Shown: positions 32,080-43,140, numbered from the stretch's first letter. The stretch is 64,000 bases of DNA from Notolepis coatsorum (GCA_963971535.1 OZ020589.1:87991796-88055795), one strand, 5' to 3'. Numbers and translations: made by a program. Notes: a model not told the origin generated them from the letters alone.

Positions 32080-35000
32080 AATGATGATGGCGCTGCTCCG
32101 ACCGGCTGCCTCTCTGTTCGCTCCGTCGAGACTGTGTTTACTTTTGTTAATATTTATAGTTTTTAGAGTTTTGTTCGTACCAACTGTTGGTGCATTTAAT
32201 GTATATGACCGTCAGTCACTCATAGACATTGGATTACGGGAAACTTACCAACTGGATTACTCACTGGATCAGCTTTCCGAACCGCATCAATGGCCTGAAG
32301 AAATTCTCCGGAGATCAGGACCAGATCCTTTGTTCCTAGACCCCAGGAACAGAGGAACCAGACGGCGAGGGAAGAGGGCTGGGATCCGTAACAGGCTGAG
32401 ATCCAGACGCCACCGCACACCACTGCCCAGTATATTACTAGCCAATGTACAATCAATTGACAATAAACTGGATGACATCCGAGCAAGGATTCAATATCAA
32501 AGAGACGTTAGGGACTGCAACGTCCTCTGCTTCACCGAGACGTGGTTGACGCCGGACGTCCCAGACCACGCAATTCAACCGGCTGATCACTTCTTTATTC
32601 ACCGCAAGGACAGATCAGCAGAGTCCGGTAAACAACGTGGAGGAGGTATTGCCTTCATGTTTAACAAAAATTGGAGTGACCCAACTAACGTGAAGGAATT
32701 ATCCAACCACTGCTCCCCAGAACTGGAATATATAACCATCAAGTGTCGTCCTTTCTTCCTCCCGAGGGAGTTAACGGCGATCGTCCTGGTCGGAGTGTAT
32801 ATTCCACCGCAAGCCAGCAACAAGGTTGCGCTCTCCAGACTACACGACGAGGTAAATAGAATCCAAGAGGCGAATGTAGTTCTGGGAGATTTCAATAGCG
32901 CCAATCTGAGAAAGGTATTGCCTGACTTCTATCAGCATGTGACTTGCAACACCAGAGGCGGTAACATCCTAGATCACTGTTACACGCAATTTAAAGGTGG
33001 CTACAAGGCTCATTCTGATAGTGGCTTCGGTAAGTCAGATCACGCATCAATTTTTCTTTCACCAAAGTACAGACAGAGAATTAAAAGTACTCCCGTAGTC
33101 TCGCGAGAGGTGCAGAAATGGGATGTGACGTCAGAGGATACGATCCGGTCAGTGTTTCACAACACAGACTGGAATGTGTTCCGCGACACAGATAACATTA
33201 ATGCCTACACGGAGACAGTGCTGGACTATGTTTGTACTAGGGTGAAAGAAACAATCCCCACTACCAAAATGAAAGTTTACCCAAATCAAAAACCCTGGGT
33301 AGACAAATCCGTCCGTGAAGCTCTGAGAGAGCGCACCAAAGCATACAACGACGGCCTAGAGGCAGGCAACATGAATGACCACAAGGTGGCGCGATACAAC
33401 GTAAGGAGGACTGTGTCAGAGGCCAAACGACGCTACAGGGATAAAATTGAACTCCAGTTTGAACAAGCTGACTCTAGAGCTATGTGGCAGGGGCTCAAAA
33501 CGATGACAGACTACAAAGGCGCCTCCCTCAAACTGAACAGTGACATCTCCTTAGCAAATGACCTCAATACCTTCTATGCGAGGTTTGATGCTGGTAATAA
33601 CAACACCAGCTCACAAGCCTCGGCAATGGGGGGGGGGGGGTCGGCTGCTGATGGAGGCGCAGTGTTCAGGGTAACAGAGCATGAGGTGAGGCGGACCTTT
33701 AAAAAAGTGAATATCAGGAAGGCAGCAGGTCCAGACGGCATCCCCGGCCGCGTCCTAAAAGTCTGTGCCGACCAACTGGCCCCAGTATTCACTGACATAT
33801 TTAACCTGTCCTTAGAACAGGCTGTCATCCCCACCTGCCTGAAGAAGTCCACTATTATCCCTGTACCCAAAAAATCCAAGCCTGCTTGCCTCAACGACTA
33901 CCGCCCTGTAGCTCTCACCTCCATAGCCATGAAGTGCTTCGAGAAGCTAGTAAAGGGCTACATCTGCTCCTCCCTCCCCATCAACATGGACCCCCTGCAA
34001 TTTGCATACCGCCCCAACAGGTCCACGGAGGACGCCATATCCCATGTGCTGCACACAGCAGCATCACACCTGGACAAGAGGCAGGGGAACTATGTGAGAA
34101 TGCTATTCATCGACTACAGCTCGGCATTCAATACCATAGTCCCCTCCATACTCATAGCCAAGCTCAGGGACCTGGGCTTGGGCTATGACCTCTGCCAGTG
34201 GGTCTTGGACTTCCTGACTGGCAGACCCCAGGTGGTGAGAGCAGGCAACTGCACCTCCTCATCCATCACCCTCAACATAGGGGCCCCCCAGGGCTGTGTT
34301 CTGAGTCCCCTCCTCTACTCCCTGTACACACACGACTGTGTGGCTCAGCGGAGTAGCAATACAATCGTCAAATTTGCTGACGACACAGTGGTGGTGGGCC
34401 TGATCTCTGCCAACGACGAGAGGGCCTACCTGGAAGAGGTCAAGGTCCTGGCGGGATGGTGCCAGGAAAACAGCCTCTCCCTGAACGTCAGCAAAACAAA
34501 GGAGATGATTGTGGACTTCAGGAGGTCGGGGGTCAAGGACTACAGCCCCCTCAGCATCGACGGGGCACCGGTTGAGAGAGTCAACAGCTTTAAGTACCTC
34601 GGAGCCTACATATCCGAGGACTTGACATGGACCACACACATTAACAGTGTTGTGAAGAAGGCACGACAACGCCTCTACTTCCTCAGGCGCCTAAGGAAGT
34701 TCCAAGTCAGCCAGAAGATCCTTAAGAACTTCTACTCATGTACAATAGAGAGCATCTTGACCGGCAACATCACCTCCTGGTTTGGGAATAGCACTGCACA
34801 AGACCAAAGCAGACTACAAAGAGTGACACGTTCAGCCGAACGCACAATTGGAGGGGGGCTCCCCACCCTCCAGAACATTTACTACAAGCGTTGCAAGGGC
34901 AAGGCTAAGAGAATCATTAAAGACTCCAGTCACCCGAACAACTGCCTCTTTGAACTGCTGCGGTCAGGCAAGCGATACAGGAGTCTCAAGGCGAGCACAG

Positions 35001-35560
35001 AAAGACTCAGAAGAAGCTTCTATCCCCAGGCCATCAGGCTGCTAAACGAACAATGAATGAACACTACACAACAACAACCACCAAACGCACATAGCACACA
35101 CATCCACACGCACACACTCACTTTAAACAAACACACTGTAGCACCCACTCCACACACTTATAGCACACACCCACTTTAAATAAACACACTGTAGCACCCA
35201 CTCCCCACACTTTATATTTATGGATGAAGGATTGCACTACAACTCGTACACCTTACTGTAAATTGTACCTAAAATTGTACCTCATCCCATTTCTGCTTTG
35301 CACTAGATAGTACTGTACATTAGTACACTGCATAGTATTGTGTATTGTATATTATATGGTAACTCAGAACATTGTACATATGTCTATACCGAACACTGTG
35401 ACCTCATTTTCTTCTTCTAAATTCATGCTATATTATGTTATTATGTTATTTGATACTATCTTGTCTAGCACAGTCTCTGGAGCGTAACAGTAAGAAGCAT
35501 TTTGTATGAAAGTATTCTGTACTTCTGTATGACAACTATTAAAGAACTTGAACTTGAACT
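32080..35560 (+). mobile_element. Rex1/CR1-like LINE (B), full coding length
   Basis: The 3481-bp element starts directly at AATGATGATGG and ends in TTGAAC repeats (ACTTGAACTTGAACTT). L1 ORF2 continues on both sides (GGTCT then TGGAAAG) with no target duplication. The 3' UTR is CA-rich and contains TATA-rich strings also found in A2. Confidence 0.9.
32081..35056 (+). CDS. LINE endonuclease-reverse transcriptase, intact
   Basis: This 991-aa ORF has no break. An N-terminal hydrophobic stretch (RLCLLLLIFIVFRVLF) precedes the endonuclease: LLANVQSIDNKLDD, FTETWL, VGVYIPP, LGDFNSA and SDHASIF. The RT follows: [34 protein letters not shown] (D678), [12 protein letters not shown] and FADDTVVVG (D767, D768). 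The C-terminal region ends RLLNEQ. It would nick DNA and copy its RNA in place. Its first Met follows L1 codons in frame, so an ORF from 31841 is a false L1-LINE fusion. A G run near 33629 sits between the domains. It looks competent and recent. Confidence 0.93.
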   Translation: MMMALLRPAASLFAPSRLCLLLLIFIVFRVLFVPTVGAFNVYDRQSLIDIGLRETYQLDYSLDQLSEPHQWPEEILRRSGPDPLFLDPRNRGTRRRGKRAGIRNRLRSRRHRTPLPSILLANVQSIDNKLDDIRARIQYQRDVRDCNVLCFTETWLTPDVPDHAIQPADHFFIHRKDRSAESGKQRGGGIAFMFNKNWSDPTNVKELSNHCSPELEYITIKCRPFFLPRELTAIVLVGVYIPPQASNKVALSRLHDEVNRIQEANVVLGDFNSANLRKVLPDFYQHVTCNTRGGNILDHCYTQFKGGYKAHSDSGFGKSDHASIFLSPKYRQRIKSTPVVSREVQKWDVTSEDTIRSVFHNTDWNVFRDTDNINAYTETVLDYVCTRVKETIPTTKMKVYPNQKPWVDKSVREALRERTKAYNDGLEAGNMNDHKVARYNVRRTVSEAKRRYRDKIELQFEQADSRAMWQGLKTMTDYKGASLKLNSDISLANDLNTFYARFDAGNNNTSSQASAMGGGGSAADGGAVFRVTEHEVRRTFKKVNIRKAAGPDGIPGRVLKVCADQLAPVFTDIFNLSLEQAVIPTCLKKSTIIPVPKKSKPACLNDYRPVALTSIAMKCFEKLVKGYICSSLPINMDPLQFAYRPNRSTEDAISHVLHTAASHLDKRQGNYVRMLFIDYSSAFNTIVPSILIAKLRDLGLGYDLCQWVLDFLTGRPQVVRAGNCTSSSITLNIGAPQGCVLSPLLYSLYTHDCVAQRSSNTIVKFADDTVVVGLISANDERAYLEEVKVLAGWCQENSLSLNVSKTKEMIVDFRRSGVKDYSPLSIDGAPVERVNSFKYLGAYISEDLTWTTHINSVVKKARQRLYFLRRLRKFQVSQKILKNFYSCTIESILTGNITSWFGNSTAQDQSRLQRVTRSAERTIGGGLPTLQNIYYKRCKGKAKRIIKDSSHPNNCLFELLRSGKRYRSLKASTERLRRSFYPQAIRLLNEQ

Positions 35561-37472
35561 TGGAAAGAGTTTTATTCATATGATTAAAGTCCTGTATGCC
35601 TCGCCGTCTGCGATGATACTGACAGGCAAAAACTGTTCCACACTTTTTCCAGTCTCCAGATCTTCTAGACAGGGTTGTCCTCTGAGCCCAGGACTGTTCG
35701 CGCTTTCCCTCGAACCATTGGCCCAATTTATTAGGCAATCGGAGGACATCGTCCCCATAATGGTCAATAATACTCCACACAAAATTGCTCTCTATGCGGA
35801 TGACCTGCTGATTTTCATGGACGACCCCTCCCGGTTGGCCGCAAAATTATTGGGAATAATCTACGACTTTGGTCAAATGTCAGGCTTTAAGATTAATTGG
35901 AACAAATCAGCCTGCCTACCTCTTAATGAGCTGGCCAAGACGGTACGACTACCAGCTGATATCCCCATAGTAGAACATTTTAAATACTTGGGCATAGAGA
36001 TATTCCCCACGCTGAATCAAACTACTAAGTACAACTTCACGGGTACTTATGATCAAATACGCCAGGATCTAGACAGGTGGTCGTCCCTTCCTAACTCTTT
36101 ACAAGCCCGGGCTTCCATAATCAAAATGAACGACCTGCCTAGGATAAATTTTGTTAGCTCAATGCTCCCCCTGCCCCCTCCAATAGACCACTGGCGCAAG
36201 GTACAATCGATGGTATCTAAGTTTATCTGGAATAACAAACGCCCGAGAATCAAAAGAGCTACTACTCAACGTAGGAAACAAGATGGGGGCCTCGCAATCC
36301 CTGATTTTAAGCTTTATTTATGGTCCTTTTCACTGAGACCTCTGATGTGCTGGCTAGACCCTGTAGATGCTGTATCTTGGCGCTCCTTAGAAGCGGCGGC
36401 GGTCTCACCGCTAAGATTGCAGGATGTGGTGTACTCCACTGTCCCTATTTCGAAATGCCGACTGAGGTATGGACCGATCATAACTCACGTGATCCAGACG
36501 TGGCGTAATGTACAGAAGTCGTGTGGGGTTAAATGCCCATGGCACCTGGACTCTCCAATTTTTAATAACCAGCAATTACTTATTGGGCACAAGCCGGTTA
36601 ATATTCCTCAATGGCAAAGGAGGGGAGTTCATACTCTGGAGGATATTTATGATAAGAACGGCCTCCGTGCGTTTCAGGACTTAAGAGAATTTTATGACCT
36701 TCCCGGCGAGTCCTTCTTTCTTTACCTTCAACTAAGGTCAGCGCTGAGGGCGCATGGCGTGCCGTGGGCTCAGGCTCTGCAACCACACCCCTTTCTCAGG
36801 CTCATAGTGGACAGGACGACCTCCAGAGGGTTTGGCTCAGACTTTTATACGCTATTAATTCAATCCACGTATAAAAATGTATCATTGGATACAATCTGGC
36901 GTGTGGATATCCCGGAGTTGGACCCCGAGTTTGATTGGGATGATGTTTGGGCAAATGTGGCATTGTCTTCCCGCAACCCCAATCACCAGCAGATTAATTT
37001 TAATTATATTCATAGGACCTATCTTACACCTAGGAAGTTATTTGCTATGGGACTGATAGCCGACTCTCGGTGCACTTTGTGCTCTCAAAAGGCCACTGGC
37101 ACTTATATGCATATGTATTGGGATTGCCCACCAGTGGCCCGTTTCTGGAGGTCAATAACGGACAAACTTTCAGATCTGTGTGGCTTAACTATCCCATTCA
37201 CAGCTGTTACGCTACTCCTGAACGATATAACGACACTACCCGCGTCCGTACAACTGAAAAGGGTTGTCCTAGCGGGCGTCACAGCAGCGAAGAAGCTAAT
37301 AGCAATGAGATGGAAGGAGCCTGAGAAGCTCACAGTGATTAACTGGTCCCTAACATTGTTGGATGTGATTTATCTTGAGATATCCACGGCGCGGGTGATT
37401 GGGGTAGGACAGGCTGGCATTGACCTGTGGTTCGCAGCAGCTGAGAAGGTAAGGACCGCCGTGTGCGGCTGA
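35561..37472 (+). pseudogene. L1 ORF2, RT palm to C-terminus
   Basis: L1 ORF2 resumes with GKSFIHMIKVLYASP. It holds RQGCPLSPGLFALSLEP, LYADDLLIFM (catalytic YADD) and KINWNKSACLPLN, then a long C-terminal domain with the Cys-rich motif CTLCSQ...H...WDCP. It stops at 37472. Without the earlier parts in frame it cannot make a working protein. Confidence 0.93.
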
Positions 37473-38056
37473 GCGGGGTTGGGGTGCTTGATCGGGGGGG
37501 TCCGGCGGTCTCATGGGAGGGGATGGAGGAAATGTCTTGTCTGTCTTGTTTTTTGTCTTGTCCTTCTTAACTTTGACTGCGGGGATTTTAGGGGGGGGTT
37601 GATATTTAGCTATTTTGCGCTATTTGTCAATTCACATGACATCTCCCCAAGGGACTAATGTTGGCAGACTGATTGACCTGTCAACCAACTTGGAGGAAGA
37701 TTCTCTTTCTTCTTACACTTTACCTTCTGCGAGTTTAGCAGTCTTGACAACATGTGTAAGGGACCTAGGCTATCTACAGTAAACCTGCGGCAACACTCTC
37801 GTAAACAGTCTTTTCAGTCACTCCACTTTGTAAAGGTGGTGAAAGGTTGGCATGTTTGAAGAAATTTTTGCTATTGAAGTTGCCATCTATATTTGATAGG
37901 TTGAACGCTGTTTCTTTTTCTTTTTTGTCTTTATAATTTGTTATTCTGTATTATTATTGTTTGTTATTTTCCTGTTGAGTTATGTTTTTTGTTACTGTGG
38001 TTATTGTGTTGTCTTGTTTCATGTAATTAATAATAAAAAAAATTTGATAAAAAAAA
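37473..38056 (+). other. L1 3' UTR and poly(A) tail
   Basis: About 580 bp of G/T-rich non-coding sequence ends with AATAATAAAAAAAATTTGAT and an A run that merges into the target duplication. I see no other element in it. Confidence 0.85.
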
Positions 38057-38073
38057 AGACTTACCATCACAAG

Positions 38074-38620
38074 AGTTGAATGGGGCGAGATATTCAGCTG
38101 TCCAGTGCACAACAATGCTTGTTGTTGTTGAACAAGCCATAATACACTTCTTTTAAATCCAAAAGAAACGGGCAGTAACGTTAAAACAGTCCATACCGTC
38201 GTTAGCTGGATCCAGCTACGGTAGAGTCAAGGTAGAATATACGGACTGCGATCATCCGGAAGGACCCTGCGTGCTTGGAAGATCGCTCGAAAACGCGACC
38301 GGCTTCCATCATATTACATCATATTTCAACGCACAGCGCGTTACGCACTGATAGGCGAAATATATTTGCTTGACCTATTTCATTGGCTGGGAGGACACAG
38401 CGATGAGTCTGCCCTGCGCGATATGTCTCGCCCAGCCCAGACAGTGACTTCCTGTGACTCACAAAATAATTATTTATATTTGATATATTAACGTTATATT
38501 GTGCATTGGAAACACAAACATACATAAAATGAGTAAATATTATTCATTTTAAACATGTTTATTTTATTTCTAGGGTCTAAAATAAAAATTAAATATTTTC
38601 TTCTTCTTCTGCTCTCTTTA
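38074..38620. other. Continuation of the interrupted repeat, no gene
   Basis: After the L1 the pre-insertion sequence continues (AGTTGAATGGGGCGAGATA). It is unassigned and probably belongs to the hAT that started at 23406. No terminal repeat matching CAGTGGCAGC was found near 38620. Confidence 0.4.
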
Positions 38621-38696
38621 CCAGGTGGTGTGTAGTGTGTAGTGTGTAGGGTGTAGTGTGTAGTGTGTAGTGTGTAGTGAGGCAGGCTCTACGTAC
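38621..38696. repeat. GTGTAGT array next to host exon
   Basis: Seven-base GTGTAGT-type units lie directly downstream (in gene orientation) of the exon at 38697-38796 and include GGCAGGCTCTACGTAC, the donor side of that exon. This is the piece of the array that still touches its source. Confidence 0.9.
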
Positions 38697-38796
38697 CAGA
38701 GCTGACTGTCATGGCCTCCACAAACTGCTCCCTCCAGCTGTTGGTTCCGATCACCAAGGCCAGGTTGGTTTTCCTAATGAGCTTATCTACGGTGCT
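38697..38796 (-). CDS. slc8a1: NCX exon, C-terminal part of CBD2 into TM region
   Basis: The exon is 100 nt. Minus-strand borders are TTCCTCCCTCAG before and GTACGT after. It encodes STVDKLIRKTNLALV then IGTNSWREQFVEAM and ends in phase 1 after SSG. These are the residues that close the second Ca2+-binding domain and lead to the second membrane block in sodium/calcium exchangers, which extrude Ca2+ against Na+ at the plasma membrane. GTNSWREQF is NCX1-like, while other paralogues as I recall them vary here. Its upstream intron side carries a long CA repeat 88 nt from the acceptor. The downstream intron is at least 38.7 kb and leaves the window. Confidence 0.88.
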
Positions 38797-38879
38797 CTGA
38801 GGGAGGAAGCACATGGTCAGGTGTTAGTTTGAAAACATTCACACAATGTGACATTATTCCATGAAAGAGCCTCAGGAGA

Positions 38880-39093
<214 letters not shown>

Positions 39094-39133
39094 AATGAAT
39101 AATGAATAATGAATAATGAGGGGCTGGGTGTTG

Positions 39134-39187
39134 TCACTTAGCCAGCTAGCTGCACTAATGTCAGTTAGCCAGCTAGCTGCACTAATG
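39134..39187. repeat. 27-bp minisatellite, left piece
   Basis: Units GTCAGTTAGCCAGCTAGCTG + CACTAAT are cut by the TIR element at 39188 and resume at 41996. Confidence 0.9.
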
Positions 39188-39513
39188 GGGGTCATCCCTA
39201 TGTTCCCCGGGTCCTATGTTTCTCGGGTTCTATGTTCCCCGCTTAAAAAAAAAAGGGGCCTATGTTCCCCCCTCCCGAAATAAAGGTTCTATGCTCCCCG
39301 GTCCCGCCCGCTCCCGAACAAAAAAAGGATGAAGTTACAAAGGGAAAAGGGCAAAAGCAATTACTCTTTGACAATGCTACAGCGCACAATAAAAAGAAAA
39401 GATCCAGGCGGAATTAAATATGCCATAGGAGTAGAAGGGTTTTAAACTGACGTCAAATCGGAGCAAAACAAGCTGAATCCGCTTCAAGAAGACGCATGAC
39501 ATTGGGTATATAC

Positions 39514-40150
39514 TAGGGGTGTAACGGTACGTGTATTCGTCCCGCGAATTTACAGTACGGCCGTCACGGTGCGGTACGTGCAGGAAGGCACATTTACATT
39601 GGAACAGCTGCAGGGTCATTACAATTTTACAGTTTTCTTTCGTTTTCTTGTTCGCCCAATAACGTTAACCAAATGAAACCAATGGAAAGACACACACACA
39701 CGTCGCCGACACACACACACGCGCCAACAAACACATTCTCCCCCGCCGGACTCACAGGCACAGCTCATCAAATAAAAAAAAGAAACATACTTTTCCGGAC
39801 AGATCATCTGAGCTCCTCTCCAGTTGAACTCCTACTGTGTTTAAATCCAAATAATCCTCTGCCATTGTTGTAATATGTCATCTGTTCTCTAGTATTCAGT
39901 CTCGTCGTGAAGTTAAATTCTCTCTAGAAGTGAAACTGAAACTTCACAAGGATAAATTGTTAAAGGGGCAGTAGGCAAGTTATTATAGTTACATAAATAT
40001 AATATATAAATTCAAAAATTCAAAAAAGAATTATATTAATAATAATTATTATAAATATTTTTTTTCTGTTGTACCAAACTCGTACCGAACCGTGACCCCA
40101 ATACCGAGGTACGTACTGAACCGTGGCTTCTGTATACCGTTACACCCCTA
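39514..40150. mobile_element. Non-autonomous hAT, 637 bp
   Basis: The ends are TAGGGGTGTAACGGTACG and its inverse, flanked by a perfect 8-bp duplication GTATATAC (39506-39513 and 40151-40158). There is no transposase. Confidence 0.95.
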
Positions 40151-40544
40151 GTATATACTAATTACAACAAGACATTAATTAATTGCATTGTTACTGTTCA
40201 CATGTGTCGTGCCGTCATATTTAAGTAAGGATAGTTTGAAAACTTTGAATGACACTTCAGCACCAAGGCGCTGTCCACCGAAGTTATTATACTTCAAAGC
40301 ACTACTGCTATGGATAAAACAAGGTATAATAAGGATGTTTTAGGTGGTGGTAGTTTCTGTGTTAGGACATTATAGCTGAAATATATAGCCTAGCTATAGT
40401 CGGTCTGATATATATTAGAGAAAACCTCAAACCTCAAAATTTTTAGAAACACGCTTTATATTAACTTAATAAATAAACAAAAACGAAAAATCTACTTATG
40501 TCAACGAAAATGTCCAGTAGGCCTAACTAAATAACATACACCAA

Positions 40545-40976
40545 ATCCCGCATCACCTACAAAACCCTCCTGCTCACCTACAAATCCCTTCACGCTCTGG
40601 CACCTCAGTACCTCACTGACCTCCTCCACCCCTACACTCAGTCACGGTCCCTGCGATCCACTGACACTGGTCAGCTCTCCATCCCCCGAACCAGGCTGCG
40701 GACCTTCGGGGACAGAGCTTTCAGTGTGGCACCCTCTGGAATTCCCTCCCCGCAGAACTCTGCACCGCCCCAACTCTGGACTCATTAAAAAAACTGCTCA
40801 AAACCCACCTCTTCAACTTGGCCTTTAACCCCTAATTTCTCTATTTATATTTATATGTTGTGTCTGTCCACTATGTTTGTTACTTTGTTATTTTTTCCCC
40901 CTATTTAAAGCGACCTTGGGTCTCTTGAAAGGCGCTATATGAAATGAAGCTATTATTATTATTATTATTATTATTA
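40545..40976 (+). pseudogene. L2-type LINE 3' end with C-terminal ORF piece
   Basis: The plus strand reads the end of an L2 ORF (ITYKTLLLTYKSLHALAP, YLTDLLHPYT, RTFGDRAF, LKKLLKTHLFNLAF) with at least one shift. The L2-like terminus GAAAGGCGCTATATGAAAT and an (ATT)n tail follow. The hAT at 40978 inserted in that tail. Confidence 0.85.
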
Positions 40977-40977
40977 C

Positions 40978-41716
40978 TAGTGCTGTCAGGCGATTAAAAA
41001 AATTTATCTAATTAATTACAGGATTTGTAATTAATTAATCTAATTAATTGCATTTTAATCGCATAACCATTTTATGCCTGATATTCTATATTATATAATC
41101 ATATTTCAAATTGCATGTGTCCGGATGGCAGAATTCAGTACTGTATCTACAAAACCTTCTGTTTAATCATCTTCCATCTATTAATTTGCTTAGATTTTTC
41201 AGGTCTGGTCAATTTGAGCATGGTGTTATTCATAGTCAAAGATACAAAAAAATGTATTGATATTCTCATTTGGTTCATTACAATTTACTCAAAATAAAAT
41301 TTTCATTCAATCAATCACCGCGCAGATTGATTGATTGAATGAAAATGTTATTAACAGATTGCAGAATGGGTACAATACAGTACGGCACACAATTGTTAAG
41401 GGGATGCAGACCCCTTGCACCGTGCAATCCATTCTTTGTGGATCTAGCCCACAGTATTTCTGACACTGGGAATACATTCCCTGAGATTCATAGATGTCCC
41501 TAGAATCAGATACCAAGAACATGCAAATGGACCATATTAAAAAATAAAAAGTCTGTAAATGTGTATTCTACATTCTTATGGAATGAATGAGATACAAAAA
41601 AAATATTATTAAAAAAAAAACTTTTTTGTTGTAATTAATTTTGAGTTAATTTTCATAACGCGATATTTTGCTGTGTAATTAATTAATCTAATTAACGTGA
41701 TAAACTGACAGCCCTA
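40978..41716. mobile_element. hAT element, 739 bp
   Basis: The ends are TAGTGCTGTCAGGCGATTAA and, inverted, TAGGGCTGTCAGTTTATC, with a perfect 8-bp duplication ATTATTAC (40970-40977 and 41717-41724). A segment related to the LINE tails at 18534 and 24176 lies inside (41330-41420). Related copies are at 58850-60200 and 61090-63465. Confidence 0.93.
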
Positions 41717-41995
41717 ATTATTACACCATCACACAACTCTGTCGCTTTTTCGGGAGTAGCAGGGAACATAGAACCTTTTTTTAGTCGCAACGTGTACGTT
41801 TGAGAACACTACCGTAATGACAGAGAAATGAAGAAAGCTGACATGGTCGGCCCTCACACAACTCTGTCGCTTTTTCGGGAGCGGGTAGCGGGAGTGGGGA
41901 ATATAGAACCCGGGGAACATAGGACCTTTTTTATCGCAAGCGGGGAACATAGAACCCGGTGAACATAGGACCTGGGGAACATAGACATGCTCCCA

Positions 41996-42150
41996 ACTAA
42001 TGTCAGTTAGCCAGCTAGCTGCACTAATGTCAGTTAGTTAGCTAGCTGCACTAATGTCAGTTAGCTAGCTAGCTGCACTAATGTCAGCTAGCTAGCTAGC
42101 TGTGCTAATGTCAGTTAGCTATCTAGCTGCACTAATGTCAGTTAGTTGCC
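41996..42150. repeat. 27-bp minisatellite, right piece
   Basis: Five further units of the array at 39134, with GTTAGCTAGCTAGCTGCAC variants. Confidence 0.9.
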
Positions 42151-42219
42151 AGTGCGGTACTACTGACGTTAGCGTTGCCAAAGACTGGACGGCAATGACT
42201 AGAAGACATCCATGAAGGC

Positions 42220-42770
42220 TGCCTCTGACTGCAGAGGCTGAGTGGATTCACATTACAGGCAGCAGAGGCTGAGTGACAGCAGAGGCTGAGTGGATTCACA
42301 TTACAGCAGAGGCTGAGTGGATCCACATTACAGCAGAGGCTGAGTGGATCCACATTACAGCAGGCTGCCTCAGAGGCTGAGTGGATCCACATTACAGCAG
42401 GCTGCCTCAGAGGCTGAGTGGATCCACATTACAGCATGCTGCCTCAGAGGCTGAGTGGATCCACATTACAGCACGCTGCCTCAGAGGCTGAGTGGATCCA
42501 CATTACAGCAGGCTGCCTCAGAGGCTGAGTGGATCCACATTACAGCAGGCTGCCTCAGAGGCTGAGTGGATCCACATTACGGATCCACATTACAGCAGGC
42601 TGCCTCAGAGGCTGAGTGGATCCACATTACAGCAGGCTGCCTCAGAGGCTGAGTGGATTCACATTACAGCAGGCTGCCTCAGAGGCTGAGTGGATCCACA
42701 TTACAGCAGGCTGCCTCAGAGGCTGAGTGGATCCACATTACAGCAGGCTGCCCCTGACTGGAGAGGCTGA
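42220..42770. repeat. 37-bp minisatellite, about 15 units
   Basis: CAGAGGCTGAGTGGATCCAC followed by ATTACAGCAGGCTGCCT repeats with some shorter units. Long frames across it are artefacts. Confidence 0.95.
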
Positions 42771-42874
42771 GTGGATTCTAAACCTAAATGATGTCACGGC
42801 AGCTCTGACTGCTTGCCATTGTTTCGGCAGTGGTCCCATTTGTTTGCTGTAATTATACCAAGGTATCACAACCA

Positions 42875-43110
42875 ATTTGACAGCGATTGGAGGAGGTAGA
42901 GCGGTCATCTGGTAGTCGGAAGGTTCCTGGTTCGATTCCAGCTTCTACTGTAGAGTGTGTCGGAGTGTCCCTGAGCAAAACACTTAACCATTCCTGATGA
43001 GCAGGTCGGCACCTTGCACGGAGTGAATGGGTGAATGTGAGGCATAAATTGTAAACCGCTTTGGGGAAAAAAGCGCTATATAAAGGCAGTCCATTTACCA
43101 CTTGATATAT
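42875..43110 (+). mobile_element. tRNA-derived SINE with L2-like tail
   Basis: The head GGAGGAGGTAGAGCGGTCAT and B-box GGTTCGATTCC are followed by CTGAGCAAAACACTTAACC. The 3' end is GGGGAAAAAAGCGCTATATA AAGGCAGTCC, shared with L2 3' ends. This is a common fish SINE design, using the L2 machinery. Confidence 0.85.
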
Positions 43111-43140
43111 TTTGTTGAAGCTTTAAACCGAAGAACCTAC

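Larger units (their letters stand above)
24325..38056 (+). mobile_element. L1 LINE, full length, broken by three LINEs
   Basis: The element starts GGGCGGAGCCAGG and ends in an A-rich tail. It is flanked by a 17-bp duplication AGACTTACCATCACAAG (24308-24324 and 38057-38073). ORF1 (24497-25390) and ORF2 are separated by 1.75 kb. ORF2 segments are 27144-27732, 29307-29341, 30837-32079 and 35561-37472. Removing the inserted LINEs leaves about 7.2 kb, a normal full length. A one-base frameshift near 31836 and the insertions make it inactive. Confidence 0.92.
39188..41995. mobile_element. TIR element with CTATGTTCCCCGGG sub-repeats
   Basis: The left end has CTATGTTCCCCGGGTCCTAT, then CTATGTTCCCCGC, GGCCTATGTTCCC and CTCCCGAAC, and the right end has the same order inverted over about 150 bp. 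ACTAATG flanks both sides (39181-39187 and 41996-42002), but this also occurs in the surrounding minisatellite. The interior has no transposase; it holds two hAT elements and an L2 tail. I cannot assign the family. Confidence 0.7.

Noticed and set aside
31841..35056. Natural 1071-aa fusion protein
   Set aside because: The first 80 codons are L1 ORF2 and the rest is an inserted LINE; the fusion is a by-product of insertion.
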